This document shows positions 43,245 through 53,379 of a DNA stretch of 64,000 nucleotides, piece by piece. The stretch's first letter is position 1; each line of letters opens with the position of its first letter. Both the position numbers and the translations under genes were made by a program. Source of the DNA: Limnephilus marmoratus (lineage: Eukaryota > Arthropoda > Insecta > Trichoptera > Limnephilidae); contig OU862920.1 in NCBI GenBank assembly GCA_917880885.1, forward strand, positions 37,793,019 to 37,857,018, read 5' to 3'. The notes under the pieces were generated by a model, which was given only the letters and a program-made list of their open reading frames with translations, searched no databases and had not been told where the DNA came from.

Positions 43245-43400
43245 AGCGTTTTTCCTGCCTACCTCTGCCCTGCATGGCAGACCGGATCGAAAGTTGTAAT
43301 CTGGTTGACCTCTTCAGCTAGGTTCCCTCCACCCAGCGCCCTGCACCGCAGATGGAGGGATGGATTCTTATGTCTTTCACTCCTTATCTAATAATAATAA
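43245..43400 (+). repeat. Family S fragment at the right edge of unit A
   Basis: CTGCCTACCTCTGCCCTGCA through ACCGGATCGAAAGT and CTGCACCGCAGATGGAGGGA matches the middle of family S. Homology between units A and B ends exactly where this fragment begins (after GTAGAGCGTTTTT), so it marks either the duplication breakpoint or a later insertion. Confidence 0.6.
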
Positions 43401-43849
43401 CATGAATTTAAATAATCATCCATTATATATGTAACAGACGTATCAGCGTCGCCACAAGACTGAAAAATAGTACCGGGTCTCAGTGCACGAACAGGATGAA
43501 AAATGAAAAAACAATAATGCTACTGACCTCCCGTGCACCCAGTGCCTGATGAGTTGAGGACACTAAATGTGCCTAATCCTCTGCCCAGTCCTGGTGCGTG
43601 GCAGTTGCCTGAAGTAGGGCCGGCTTTCTAGAAGAGACTGATGGCACCAGGAGCAAAGCCTAGGCAGAGGTCGGCCGGGAGGCAGCGGTGATAATAAACT
43701 TTTCCCAGTAGGAAATAAGAACACGAGTTGACGTTGATGGAAGAACTGATTTATTATGAGAAATGGCCGGGTTTATATACCCGATTTCCGTGACAAAACT
43801 GGTCACGTGGTACACTTTTAGGGTGGGAGGTTTTACCTAGCCCTTTGTG

Positions 43850-43858
43850 TATAAAAGG
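43850..43858 (+). promoter_or_regulatory. TATA-like box inside the solo LTR
   Basis: TATAAAAGG sits 420 bp into the LTR, where a U3/R boundary could lie. AATAAA-like signals lie further downstream within the LTR. No initiation site can be seen directly. Confidence 0.4.
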
Positions 43859-44216
43859 TGTGCCTTGCTGTGGGCCACCCATTTCGGCAACTATTTGCTC
43901 GAAAGTGGTTGTCTAAATTTAGTTTTTACAAATAATTATACAGGTCAGGTTAATGTATTTACAATGTTTTCCTTAAAACTAAAGTGGTTCTACGGATATT
44001 CTCTATCCGTAGAATTTTTGTTTGCTGAGTTTGGGTTGATTTTAAGGATATTTGACTTATATCTATCGAAACCTTTTGGTTCCGTCGCTTTACGAGGTCC
44101 TGGGATTTTTAAAATGGAGAAAAAGTGAATTGATGCTAAAGTCTCGAAAATCTGCGCAAATGCTGATAGCGCTGGCAGTTTAAGAGTTACAATGTTTATT
44201 TATGGCTCTATGGATG

Positions 44217-44265
44217 CCCCGTAGGACTCTGCACTGAAACGTCTTAGTTTCAGCGTCCTACGGGG
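44217..44265 (+). repeat. Strong compound hairpin in the solo LTR
   Basis: CCCCGTAGGAC (44,217-44,227) pairs exactly with GTCCTACGGGG (44,255-44,265), and inside it CTGAAAC (44,234-44,240) pairs exactly with GTTTCAG (44,247-44,253). The fold is two perfect helices separated by an asymmetric internal loop (TCTGCA opposite C) with a 6-base apical loop. Confidence 0.85.
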
Positions 44266-44865
44266 TTTGTAAATGAAGTTATATTAAAAAATGATGTGTT
44301 TTTAACCAATATGAAGGCCCTTAATGGGGCCGCCCAAACTGGTTTTTTGGCTTTGTAGCCGGAAAGATAGCCCTGAAGGCGAAATGTTAATGACTCTAGT
44401 ATGTCTCCCGGTGGCAACCTGGTATGCAAGTTTTACTTGTTGCACCGGGGCATTTGTGTGTAAAGCAAAAGAACATTTTAGAAATGGTAAAATGTGTGTG
44501 GCAAAGGGTCGTTGCTGGCGGCACGGTATTACCGAGCTTAGTGGCCAGAGCGTAAAAATAAAGGTAGCCGGCTCGGAGGAGCAGCTGGCTCGGTGGAGCA
44601 GTCCACTTCCTTTGAGCCGGACAAATGGCCCGTCTCAGGGGTATAAATAAAAAGGAGGCTAGTCAGCCTGGTTGCCTTGGAGGCGTAAATAAGCATAAAT
44701 AAACATAATTAAGCATATTATTAAAAAATTATAGGATTCTAAAATGTCTCCCGGTGCAAACTTGGCACACAAGCTTTATTGGTTGCACCGGGGCATTGTA
44801 CATAAGCAAAACATATAAAATTAAAAATATACAATGAGGGAGAGCAACACGTCCGTTACAATATA

Positions 44866-46225
44866 CCTATTTTTTTAATACCGTGTATCCATGGCGGCAT
44901 GGCTCTGCTTTTTGTACAAATTTACAGTTTTGTTCTGAGATTGACGAAATTGCACACCCGGCCTTTAAAACAGGAGGGACGTCATTGTCTGCGTGAGATT
45001 TCCACAAACCACTCTCATCCCCTTTTCCTACATCATAAAGTAGTATTTTGGTTCTAGTTGGGGAAATTGCACATTTGCACTAGCAATAATTAAAAACCCG
45101 CTTCGCAGATTTTTGCTGCTATAGGACCTGGGGACGACGTTTAGTTCGGCTTCGCCCAGTTTGAGTGTTGATGAACATTTTATAAATCCAATAGGAACTG
45201 AATGGGAATCTGATGGGATCCTGTGACAGCTAGTCACCGGGACAAAGTAACCACGACAAACAATAGGCTACTTGCATGGATTTCATAGCGACTTGGAAAA
45301 AATCGTGTGGATAGATCTTTTTACTAAGATTACGAAAATGTTAGTAAAATTTTGTAGATATGTAAAGTTTTTTTTATTTTTAAATAAATAAATCCATTAT
45401 TTGGGCTCGTTACGTCACTACATGAAAATGTCCCGTCTCCGAAAATGTTCCTATTAATTTATAAAATTCCACACTGATTTAATTTTTTTATATGGCATCA
45501 CTTTGATTTCAGGCAAATTTTTGAATTCGTTCACTAGATTTATTGTTTGTTCTCTGCGAACTTTTCATTTGGTTTGAATTTTTGACAGATGTTGTGAAGA
45601 GAACCCCGTACAATTTAGATGTCGGTACGTGTTTTAGAGGTATAATGGTTATGGTGCTGATTTTATCAAAATCAAATTTTATATTATTCTTATTATTATT
45701 ATAATTTACAAGTACAAGTATATTACATTGAATTTATTAATATAGACGTTGTACATTACAATGATTTATGATCAATAAGATGGATCAAGGAAAAAAATAT
45801 TTATGAGGTGTAATATTTTTGGTTTGCCTCGTTATTCTGCTGTGCCATTCGTGTGGAAAACGTTCTTTTTTTTTAAAATGATTTTCGGCTATGTAATTAT
45901 TGTTTTTTCTCATCTATAAAATTATGTCCCGTCTTTCCGGTTTATAAAAAAAGGTCTGATTTTTGGGATTGAAATTTTCAAAAAATCCTTAGGGTTTCAA
46001 AAATACGATTAAAAAATAATAATAATACAGATGTCTTAGAATATTTTCCTAAACCGGAAAAAAAATGTGATGCAAGTGGCCTATTTCGATAAATGTAATA
46101 TATAGACGCGAGGTAAAAACCACACCTGCCAGTTATTACAATAATTATCATATTGTCGTCAATCTCTCCATATCCGAAGAGATACATGAAATTACAAATC
46201 CAATAGTACCTACGTCTTCCAGGCG
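44866..46225. other. No gene seen
   Basis: AT-rich intergenic sequence between the solo LTR and a retroposed tail. Short open frames (for example 45,028-45,237 minus) show no recognisable domain. Confidence 0.4.
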
Positions 46226-46490
46226 ATGCTAATCACGCCAGTTGTTAACGTAAGTGGCGCCAACTTTTGGCATTGCCCTAATTCGGTTCTATTTCAAAAG
46301 CAGATTTGTATGCAAACTCCTTTCATAGCCGGAGACTTAAATTTCAACCGTACAGTCGTTAGGCTATTAATACTGTTTGATATAACTATATACATATCTT
46401 TTTTGTTACTCTCTTATATTTTATGTTATTATGTTTGTACTTATTCCCATGTATCAAAAAAATTTGGTAACAAAAAAAAAAAAAAAAAAA
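46226..46490 (+). other. Possible retroposed 3' end with A-tail
   Basis: Non-coding sequence runs into a run of about 18 A (46,471-46,488), directly abutting the LINE-4 fragment. It has the look of a retroposed 3' UTR, but I cannot assign the source. Confidence 0.35.
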
Positions 46491-46499
46491 TCTGATTTC

Positions 46500-46628
46500 G
46501 AAAACTCGGGGTAAAGCCCGGAGATTTCCAATAGTTGCAATCATTGGTGATGAATGTGTTTGTTCTCCTAAGCTGATTAAGTCGTTTATTGCCGCAAGGG
46601 TGTTCGAGGGTGTTTTTCCTAAAACCAT
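46500..46628 (-). pseudogene. LINE-4 reverse transcriptase fragment, left piece
   Basis: The sequence matches 30,795-30,865 (GCTGATTAAGTCxTTTATTG, CCGCAAGGGTGTTCG). On the minus strand it reads NTLAAINDLISLGEQ. It stops at CCATAT, where LINE-3's TTTA-repeat tail begins. The same LINE-4 sequence continues on the other side of LINE-3 at 56,346. Confidence 0.65.
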
Positions 46629-47042
46629 ATTTATTTATTTATTTATTGTTTCTTTACACTGTAGGTAAAAATGTTTACAATACAATTTGTTACCTCACTA
46701 GGACAAGCCTGTGTTGAGGTTAACAATAAATATACAAGTTAACAAAATAACACAAAATTGTACAGATTTTGAAAGAACAATATTGTTGTATTTCTTACAG
46801 ATTGTGATTATGGGTACCTACTAAATTGATGGCGCTAGGTAGTACATTAATGTAGACTTTTAGGGTGACCATAGTTTTGAGATCTGATTTAAAATAAAAT
46901 AAAATAAAGTTTTTTTGTTTGTTTTGTTTTTAAGGATAAAGTTGTAAATAATAAATATATGTATGTATATAATTTAACATGCTATAGATTTGGCATGAGG
47001 AAGATGAAAAAAAAAACAGTTTAAACAAAAATAAAAATTATT

Positions 47043-47663
47043 TTAGCTTATTTCATAAACATACTCATTTAGCTTATAATTTAGAAAGGACAAAGTAGAG
47101 AAAATTAATTGGCAATCCTCGACTAACACAAATAATTTAAGATTCTTTTTAAAAGTGTACAAGGAATTAGATGACTTTATATGTTCTGGAAGGCTATTAA
47201 ATATGAGTGGAGCTTGATAAAAATAATTTCTTTGACCAAAAGAAGATTTAGTTTGAATTGCCATAAAATTCAGACCAGAGCCAATTCTCGTAGTGCGAAT
47301 TTGCTGTGTTCTTTCTGCTATATTAATATTATTAAAAAATCTACAAAGCGTTTTACGTTCTGTAACTGTTAACTGTTTTACGTTCATTACATTACATTCC
47401 TTAAAAAGTAAATGAGTTGGATATTTAATTTTTTTCTTGAACATAACTTTAAGAATAATTTTTTGGGCAATATTAAGTGGTTCTATATAAGTCTTTGCGC
47501 AGGATCCCCAGCACACTATATTATAAGAAAGCAGAGACTGGATTATTGCAAAATAAACAGTTTTTAATTTTTCTTTGTCTAGTATATGTCTCAATTCTTT
47601 AAAGATATAGGTGAGTCTCCTAGTATTATTTACTAACATATTAACATGATCATTCCATCTCAA
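47043..47663 (-). pseudogene. LINE-3 ORF2, C-terminal part
   Basis: Continuing in frame from upstream, the minus strand encodes KYLGVKIDKFLRWNDHVN, then SYNIVCWGSCAKTYIEPLNI, KLFVLVEDCQLI and a terminal stop at 47,043. Upstream of 47,663 the same frame carries a nonsense codon (TAA near 47,733) and a further TAG just after the FADDTALIF block near 47,913. This is the post-RT thumb-like and C-terminal region. Confidence 0.8.
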
Positions 47664-47912
47664 GAATTTATCTATTTTTACACCAAGGTATTTGATGCTG
47701 ACTACATTTTCTAAAGGGTTGCAGTTATATGTTTAAAAACAATTGTGAATAATCAAGTTGTGAGTTTCGGAAGGCTGACTTTTACTTGAAATGCTAAAAG
47801 TGATAAATTTGGTTTTTTGTGCATTCAAAGTTAATATATTATTGTTTAACCAACTATTTACCACTCTTAAACCTATATTACTTTTGTTGAAAGTTTCATT
47901 CCAAGTTTTACC

Positions 47913-49487
47913 CTAAAATATTAAGGCAGTGTCATCTGCAAAACTAACAATGTTACCAGGAATATTCAGACTACATAAATCATTTATATAAATAAGAAAC
48001 AATATTGGCCCAAGCACACTACCTTGCGGGACTCCAAAGGAGATTGATTTACCCTCGCTTAACATCTTATTTATTTCCACTTGTTGTGTTCTGTCACTAA
48101 GATAAGATCTGAACCAGCCCATTGCTGTATTATTAATGCCTAAAGATGATAATTTTTTAAGTAGCAATTCGTGGGAAACAGTGTCAAATGCTTTTGATAA
48201 ATCCAAGAACACCGCTATGGCTTTGTTGCCATAGTCCAGCGCTCTTGTAACTTTGGTCAATACCTTTAAAACAGCATCACTTGTACCTTTATTTGCTCTG
48301 AAACCGAATTGATTGTCGGAGAGTAATTTGTATTTTTCTAAGAATGAAACTAATCTTGACTTGGCCAATCTTTCTATCAATTTTGAGAGAGTATTGAGCA
48401 AAGATATGGGTCTGTAATTGTTAACCTCTAGGCGATCCCCACCTTTGAAAAAAGGTACAACCTTAGCATTCTTACAATGAGTAGGAAATATGCCTCTCTT
48501 AAAACTAAGGTTAACAATGTGAGATATGGGACCAGCCAATACAGAAACATGCTGCTTGTATACCATGATACTTAAGCCATCAATACCACAGGAAAAAGAC
48601 ATTTTTAATTCATTTATCACCTTTGAAACTTCATAAATGCTAGTAGTTTTAAATTCAAAGCTCTCTCCTGAAAATTGAGTACAAGGTATAAAATTGTTAA
48701 CAAGACACATTTCGGTAGTTTTATTTTCACTGCACAATTGTTTTTCGAATCTAGGACCAATATAACTGAAGAAGCTATTTACGTGATTAGTGATTATATT
48801 TGGATTCTCTTCCATTGAGATGATATTGTTATTGATTTTTAATTTTTTTATAGACACTTGCTCCTTTTGTATATTTACAGCCTTCTTTATAATCTTCCAC
48901 TGTTGCTTGGTATTTCCATTGACGTTATCCAGTTTACTTTTTTTGTAATATGCTTGCTTTATATATTTTATAATTTTTGTACACTAGTTTCTATATCTTT
49001 TGTAATAATCCAGCAGTTGAATATTATTTGAATCTGCTCGACATTTGTTGTGTAATTTGTCTCGGGTTCTGAGACATTTAATAATTCCATTATTTATCAA
49101 AGGTTTTAAATATTTCATGTTATGCTTTACACTTTGTACAGACGAACAACTTTCCACATGCATTTTTAAACATTTTATGAAATTTTCAGTAGCTAAATTA
49201 ACATCTTGCGATGACAGTACTGACTGCCATGATTCTTTGTTTAATTTGACTTTCAAAAGATTGTTATCGATGACGGTTTTCAAGTTTTCATTATCTTTTG
49301 CTATTTTATTTAGTGTAAAGCTCATAAATCTCAGCAATATCACATCATGATCTATTATGTCAGTAGTGAAGACAGCTCCCTGTGGTTCAAATTTAGATTT
49401 TACCATAATATGATCGATGCAGCTTGAAATGGTAGAAGAAACTCTGGTAGGTGAAATTATGATTGGCTTCGAGCCATGAAAAGTCAA
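47913..49487 (-). pseudogene. LINE-3 ORF2, endonuclease C-terminal half and reverse transcriptase
   Basis: From LLTFHGSKPIIISPTRVSS and SCIDHIM (end of the endonuclease, with a D and IIDHDVI as the SDH equivalent) the frame passes one in-frame TAG at about 48,980. It goes on to GGDRLEVNNYRPISLLNTLS, AVFLDLSKAFDTVSHELL, GVPQGSVLGPILFLIYINDL and the catalytic SFADDTALIF, then meets a TAG stop. The frame is constant across both nonsense codons. All reverse transcriptase motifs are recognisable. Confidence 0.85.
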
Positions 49488-49793
49488 AAGAGAGAGGTAT
49501 TTTTTTTATTTTTTTTTTTTTTTTTTTATTTATTAGATTAAATATACATTTAGTACAAAAATTTGAGTAGACCCACAAAGCTGTCATATGACAGCTTGTC
49601 TGCAGGTTCTAACAATTTAAACATTCTTAATATAATATCTGAGAAAATATTTGTAAATACATTTATAGTTTTAAGGAAACATTAGAATAGATCACATAGT
49701 AATATTGGATATTTTAACTTACAATCATAATATATAAGATATTTCAATATATCTGCCTAATAACAAGATATGTAGGCAGCTATATTAAGATAT

Positions 49794-52763
49794 TCAAAGA
49801 TACATGGAGTTTTCGTTCATTAACCATAGTTTTATCATTTTAGGACTTAGTCTCTCATTTTTTTCAAATTTTATGTTTTTATTGATTTTATTGAAAATCA
49901 CTGGTATTAGATATTCAAGAGTACGGCTTCCATATTTATTTAATATTCGAGGAGTTTTTAGGCCCTTTCCTTCTCTAAATCTTGTGGTATGTTTGTGTAC
50001 AAGGAGGTGTTTGTAAGGGCTTTCCCCCATATTATCCATAATAGTAGTGAACCAGTGGAGACCTTTTATTGTAAGTAGGCTCTCTGAGCCATACAGTAGT
50101 TTTAAGTTATGTCTCTGTTTGTAAATATTTGTTGTGACAATTTTTTTTATTATGGCAGTTTGTAAATTTTCAATATATTTAATGTAAGTAGTGCTTGCAT
50201 GTCCCCAAGTTCGAATACCATATCTAAGGATGGATTCGACCATAGAAAAATATATGAGTTTAAGAGTACAATGAGGCAAAATAAATTTTAATTTGTAAAA
50301 GTTACTAGCTAAGGATCTGAGCTGGTTACAAATTTTAGCCACTTGTTTATCCCACTTAAAATTGTTATCAACAATTATTCCCAGATAAGTATATTCATTT
50401 GTGAAATCTATTTTTTCACAGTCACAAACATTAACAATTCCTCTATGTATACAGTCAAAGCTATGAGCGGTTATTTTAGGAACATTCCACATTTTCAAAC
50501 TTGGAGATTTTATGTACATGCATTTGGTTTTTTTCACATTAATAATTAATCCTACATCATGAGCCCATTTGAGAAGCTCGTTAAAATCTCTTTGTAATTC
50601 TTGTATAGCTATTTCAGGATTTTCATGTGATACAACAAGAGCAGTATCATCAGCAAAAATGAATCGACGAGCTTTTTTGAAAATCTTACACATAGCAATT
50701 ACATATATAATATATAATTTTGGACCTAGAATTGACCCTTGCGGTACTCCCGATTTGATGTATCTTGATTTACTAATTATATTTAAAATCTTAACACTCA
50801 TTTTTCTATTTTTCAAATAGTTTTTGAAGAATAAGAGGAGTTTACCCCGGATACCTATAAATTCAAGTACTTTAATTATTTGTAAATGGCTAAGTGTGTC
50901 GAAAGCTTTTGAGAAATCAATAAATAGAACCAATACATGTTGTTTACAGTTTAGTTGTGAATTTATATGATTAGAAAATTTTTCGAGCAATTTATCGCAA
51001 CTTTTATTTTTTTGAAAGCCATACTGGCATTCATCAATAATACTCAGATTATTTAAGTATTTATCTAAATTTATTGATATATATTTTTCTAAGATTTTTT
51101 CTAATGCAGGAAGTAAGGAAATCGGCCTGTAATTGTTTATTAAAGAGTGATTTCCATTTTTAAAGATAGGCCTTACAATGCTATATTTTAGTTCATCGGG
51201 AATATGGCCCGTATCAATTATTCTGTTAATTAAGTGAGCGATTATAGGACTAAGTAATTTAACATGTGTTTTCAAATCATACATACGAATTAAATCTATG
51301 CCTGGTGTCTTGGAATTTTTCATACCTCCGATAATTAATTCGATTTGCTTTGTATTTGCTCGTGGTAGATACATTGTGTGATTTAAATATTCCGGCGTGT
51401 ATTCTGACGCTCGGACATCACATACATGTAATAACTTATTTACCCCCTCATCAAAAAAGTCTGCAAAATTTTCTGCCACTGCATCTTTCGACTCGGATTT
51501 TAAGAAATATTTTGATATGACTTCATCACAACCGGATTTATCTTTCCTACCTAAAATTTTATTAATTTCATTCCATGTTTTTTTAATGTCTTTGAAACAG
51601 TGTTTAAATTTATAATTAAAGTATATTTTTTTTGTGTTTATTATTTGTTTATTTAATTTATTTCTGTATTTTTTGAAATCGATTTCATATTTTTTGTTGT
51701 TAGGTGAGTTTTTCCATTTCCTCCAAAGAGTATCTCGTGTTTGTATATTTTCAATGAGGCTATCATTCATCCAAGTTTTTTGATAATTGCGATATTTTTT
51801 ATTAAATTTTGTGATGTTACTTAGTTCATAAATATTTTTAAATTTCGATTTCATTTCTTCGTACAATACATTTGGTTCAGATAATTTTAGCATTTCATTC
51901 CAATCGGTGATTGAGATAAATAGATTAACTTTTTTTTCAGAGAGTGCAGTATAGTACTCAGTGTGCGATTTGTCTAAAGTGTGTTTGTCGTAGTTAGAGA
52001 AATAAATCGTCGTTGCAATTAGGTAGTGGTCAGCTATTATTGTTTCACATACGCACGAACTGATTTCTATGGTCTCCCTCTCTCTTATATAAATATGGTC
52101 TAGACAAGTAGCCGTTATATAGTTTGACAATACTGCTTCTCGTGTCACATCGTGAATAGTTTTGACAAATCCGAAGTTGGCCATTAGGTTTTCGTATTGG
52201 ATTACAATCGGTTCGAGTTCATGTAAAATGTTTACGTTCGAATCGCCAAGAATTAAAAAGGATTCTTTAATGTCAATACTGCCCAATATAGTTTCCAGTT
52301 CATGGAGAAATAATTTTTTATTTGTGTTTGGAGGTCTGTACATTGCCAATAGATGTAAACGTTTATGTTTGTAAATAGAAATAGTGCCGTAAACGCATTC
52401 AAAATTAGTTGTTACTATATTTATTTTTTCGAATGTAAGATGATCCTTCACGTATACAATAATTCCGCCACCCGATCTTTTTGTACGACAAAAATAGTAA
52501 GAGTTGAAACCCGATATTTTGTATAGGTTTACATTATTTTCATTTATCGACGTTTCACATAGCGTTATTATGTCAATATTTCGCAAGGAACTAGAAATAG
52601 TTAGGAGGAAAGTATCAAAATGTTTTGATAAGGATCGGATGTTAAGGTTAATGGCAGTTATATTATTAATTCCTAATACATGTTTATTTGACCAATTTTC
52701 AAAATTGTGAGTACGTTCATAATCAATTTCTGATATGTCAAAATCTCCGTTCAAATCACCCAT
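49794..52763 (-). CDS. LINE-2 ORF2: endonuclease and reverse transcriptase, 989 aa
   Basis: This is a complete open frame from ATG (MGDLNGDFDISEIDYE). The endonuclease domain (about residues 35-260) shows LNIRSLS, CETSINE, MYRPPN, GDSNVN (usually GDFN), CLDHIYI and ADHY. The reverse transcriptase (about residues 530-760) shows NYRPISLLPALEKILEKYIS, FIDFSKAFDTL, SGVPQGSILGPKLYIIYV and the catalytic FIFADDTALV. The C-terminal region has ESILRYGIRTWGHA and an R...GLKTPRILNKYGSRTLEY motif and ends MNENSMYL. All catalytic residues are present. Its start overlaps by 8 bp the end of a minus-strand frame in the spacer (52,756-53,211). Confidence 0.95.
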   Translation of the reverse strand: MGDLNGDFDISEIDYERTHNFENWSNKHVLGINNITAINLNIRSLSKHFDTFLLTISSSLRNIDIITLCETSINENNVNLYKISGFNSYYFCRTKRSGGGIIVYVKDHLTFEKINIVTTNFECVYGTISIYKHKRLHLLAMYRPPNTNKKLFLHELETILGSIDIKESFLILGDSNVNILHELEPIVIQYENLMANFGFVKTIHDVTREAVLSNYITATCLDHIYIRERETIEISSCVCETIIADHYLIATTIYFSNYDKHTLDKSHTEYYTALSEKKVNLFISITDWNEMLKLSEPNVLYEEMKSKFKNIYELSNITKFNKKYRNYQKTWMNDSLIENIQTRDTLWRKWKNSPNNKKYEIDFKKYRNKLNKQIINTKKIYFNYKFKHCFKDIKKTWNEINKILGRKDKSGCDEVISKYFLKSESKDAVAENFADFFDEGVNKLLHVCDVRASEYTPEYLNHTMYLPRANTKQIELIIGGMKNSKTPGIDLIRMYDLKTHVKLLSPIIAHLINRIIDTGHIPDELKYSIVRPIFKNGNHSLINNYRPISLLPALEKILEKYISINLDKYLNNLSIIDECQYGFQKNKSCDKLLEKFSNHINSQLNCKQHVLVLFIDFSKAFDTLSHLQIIKVLEFIGIRGKLLLFFKNYLKNRKMSVKILNIISKSRYIKSGVPQGSILGPKLYIIYVIAMCKIFKKARRFIFADDTALVVSHENPEIAIQELQRDFNELLKWAHDVGLIINVKKTKCMYIKSPSLKMWNVPKITAHSFDCIHRGIVNVCDCEKIDFTNEYTYLGIIVDNNFKWDKQVAKICNQLRSLASNFYKLKFILPHCTLKLIYFSMVESILRYGIRTWGHASTTYIKYIENLQTAIIKKIVTTNIYKQRHNLKLLYGSESLLTIKGLHWFTTIMDNMGESPYKHLLVHKHTTRFREGKGLKTPRILNKYGSRTLEYLIPVIFNKINKNIKFEKNERLSPKMIKLWLMNENSMYL

Positions 52764-53379
52764 ACTGAATAATATTTAAATATTTAAATATGCGGGAGTA
52801 GTATGTCAACATGTATGAAGATTTATAAAGGCAAATTATACAAATCAATGTTTTTATAGCAGTAAGCATTAACAATATATTCATAGTTAGATTTTGATTT
52901 TGATCAGAACATATTTGGTTTAATAATTGACAACAATAAATATTTTTTCTGCATGTACGAGTGAACAAAGGATAGACTAACATCAACATACATTTCAATA
53001 TTAGCGTGTTAACACTGTGGTTACCGGAAAATAATTCAGAATATAATATAGTTGGAGAAGAAAAAAATTGTAAGGATATGAGATACTCATATTTCGTAAG
53101 TAGAAGACGTATATTATTGAGCTTAACAGAAAAAGAGGTTAAGTGTTTAAATAGAGTTTTGGTTAAAAGCATTGAATGTTGTTTTTTAGAATAAAAATAC
53201 ATACAAAACATACCTAATCATAATAGATGCGACTTTGCGCGATATACATCATCTTTTTAAGGTAAGTGTGTCTCAAAAAATTGTATACGTTAAGATGCAT
53301 GAATGAAAATGATAATATGAAGTTAAATAAAAAAAAAATGATTAGCATTTTAATTGTTTTTTAGAATTATAATACATAC
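52764..53379 (-). other. LINE-2 inter-ORF spacer, with a duplicated end of ORF1
   Basis: The spacer contains a 151-codon minus-strand open frame (52,756-53,211) that uses many hydrophobic and Cys residues, has no recognisable domain, and overlaps the ORF2 start as ATGGGTGA. I do not count it as a gene. At 53,200-53,265 lies a second copy of the last ORF1 codons (KMMYIAQSRIYYD* in place of KMMHIAQSRIDYG*), 166 bp downstream of the real end, so the region arose by partial tandem duplication. Confidence 0.6.

Larger units (their letters stand above)
34017..43245. repeat. Duplication unit A (zinc-finger locus, copy 1)
   Basis: The segment is colinear with 57,100-63,425. Shared landmarks in order are the CCACGAAGGCG LINE remnant, a family S copy, the zinc-finger array, two upstream exons, intronic sequence with GGTTTCTGGAAAATTATACC and a second family S copy, and the GTTGAGTTCCAATATCCTCG end block. 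Differences between the units are mostly point changes plus discrete insertions, so the duplication predates LINE-1, two family S insertions (35.1 and 40.5 kb) and the heavily expanded T-tract at 42.9 kb. The right border coincides with a family S fragment and the solo LTR. Confidence 0.85.
43430..44860 (+). mobile_element. Solo LTR, 1,431 bp, with perfect 5-bp target duplication
   Basis: The element begins TGTAACAGACGT and ends ACGTCCGTTACA, the inverted TG...CA ends expected of a long terminal repeat. The pentamer ATATA lies on both sides (43,425-43,429 and 44,861-44,865). No gag or pol is present, so this is the product of LTR-LTR recombination or a large MITE-like LTR derivative. It contains a TATA-like box (TATAAAAGG, 43,850-43,858), AATAAA-type signals near 44,690-44,702, and two copies of a block with TGTCTCCCGGTG and TTGCACCGGGGCAT (44,403 and 44,743). 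A 5-bp duplication and TGTAAC/GTTACA ends are usual for Ty3-type elements. The assignment to that group is inference. The strand is inferred from the TATA and polyadenylation signals. Confidence 0.85.

Noticed and set aside
44324..44650. 108-codon plus frame in the solo LTR
   Set aside because: It lies in LTR sequence, has no recognisable domain, and LTRs of this kind are non-coding.
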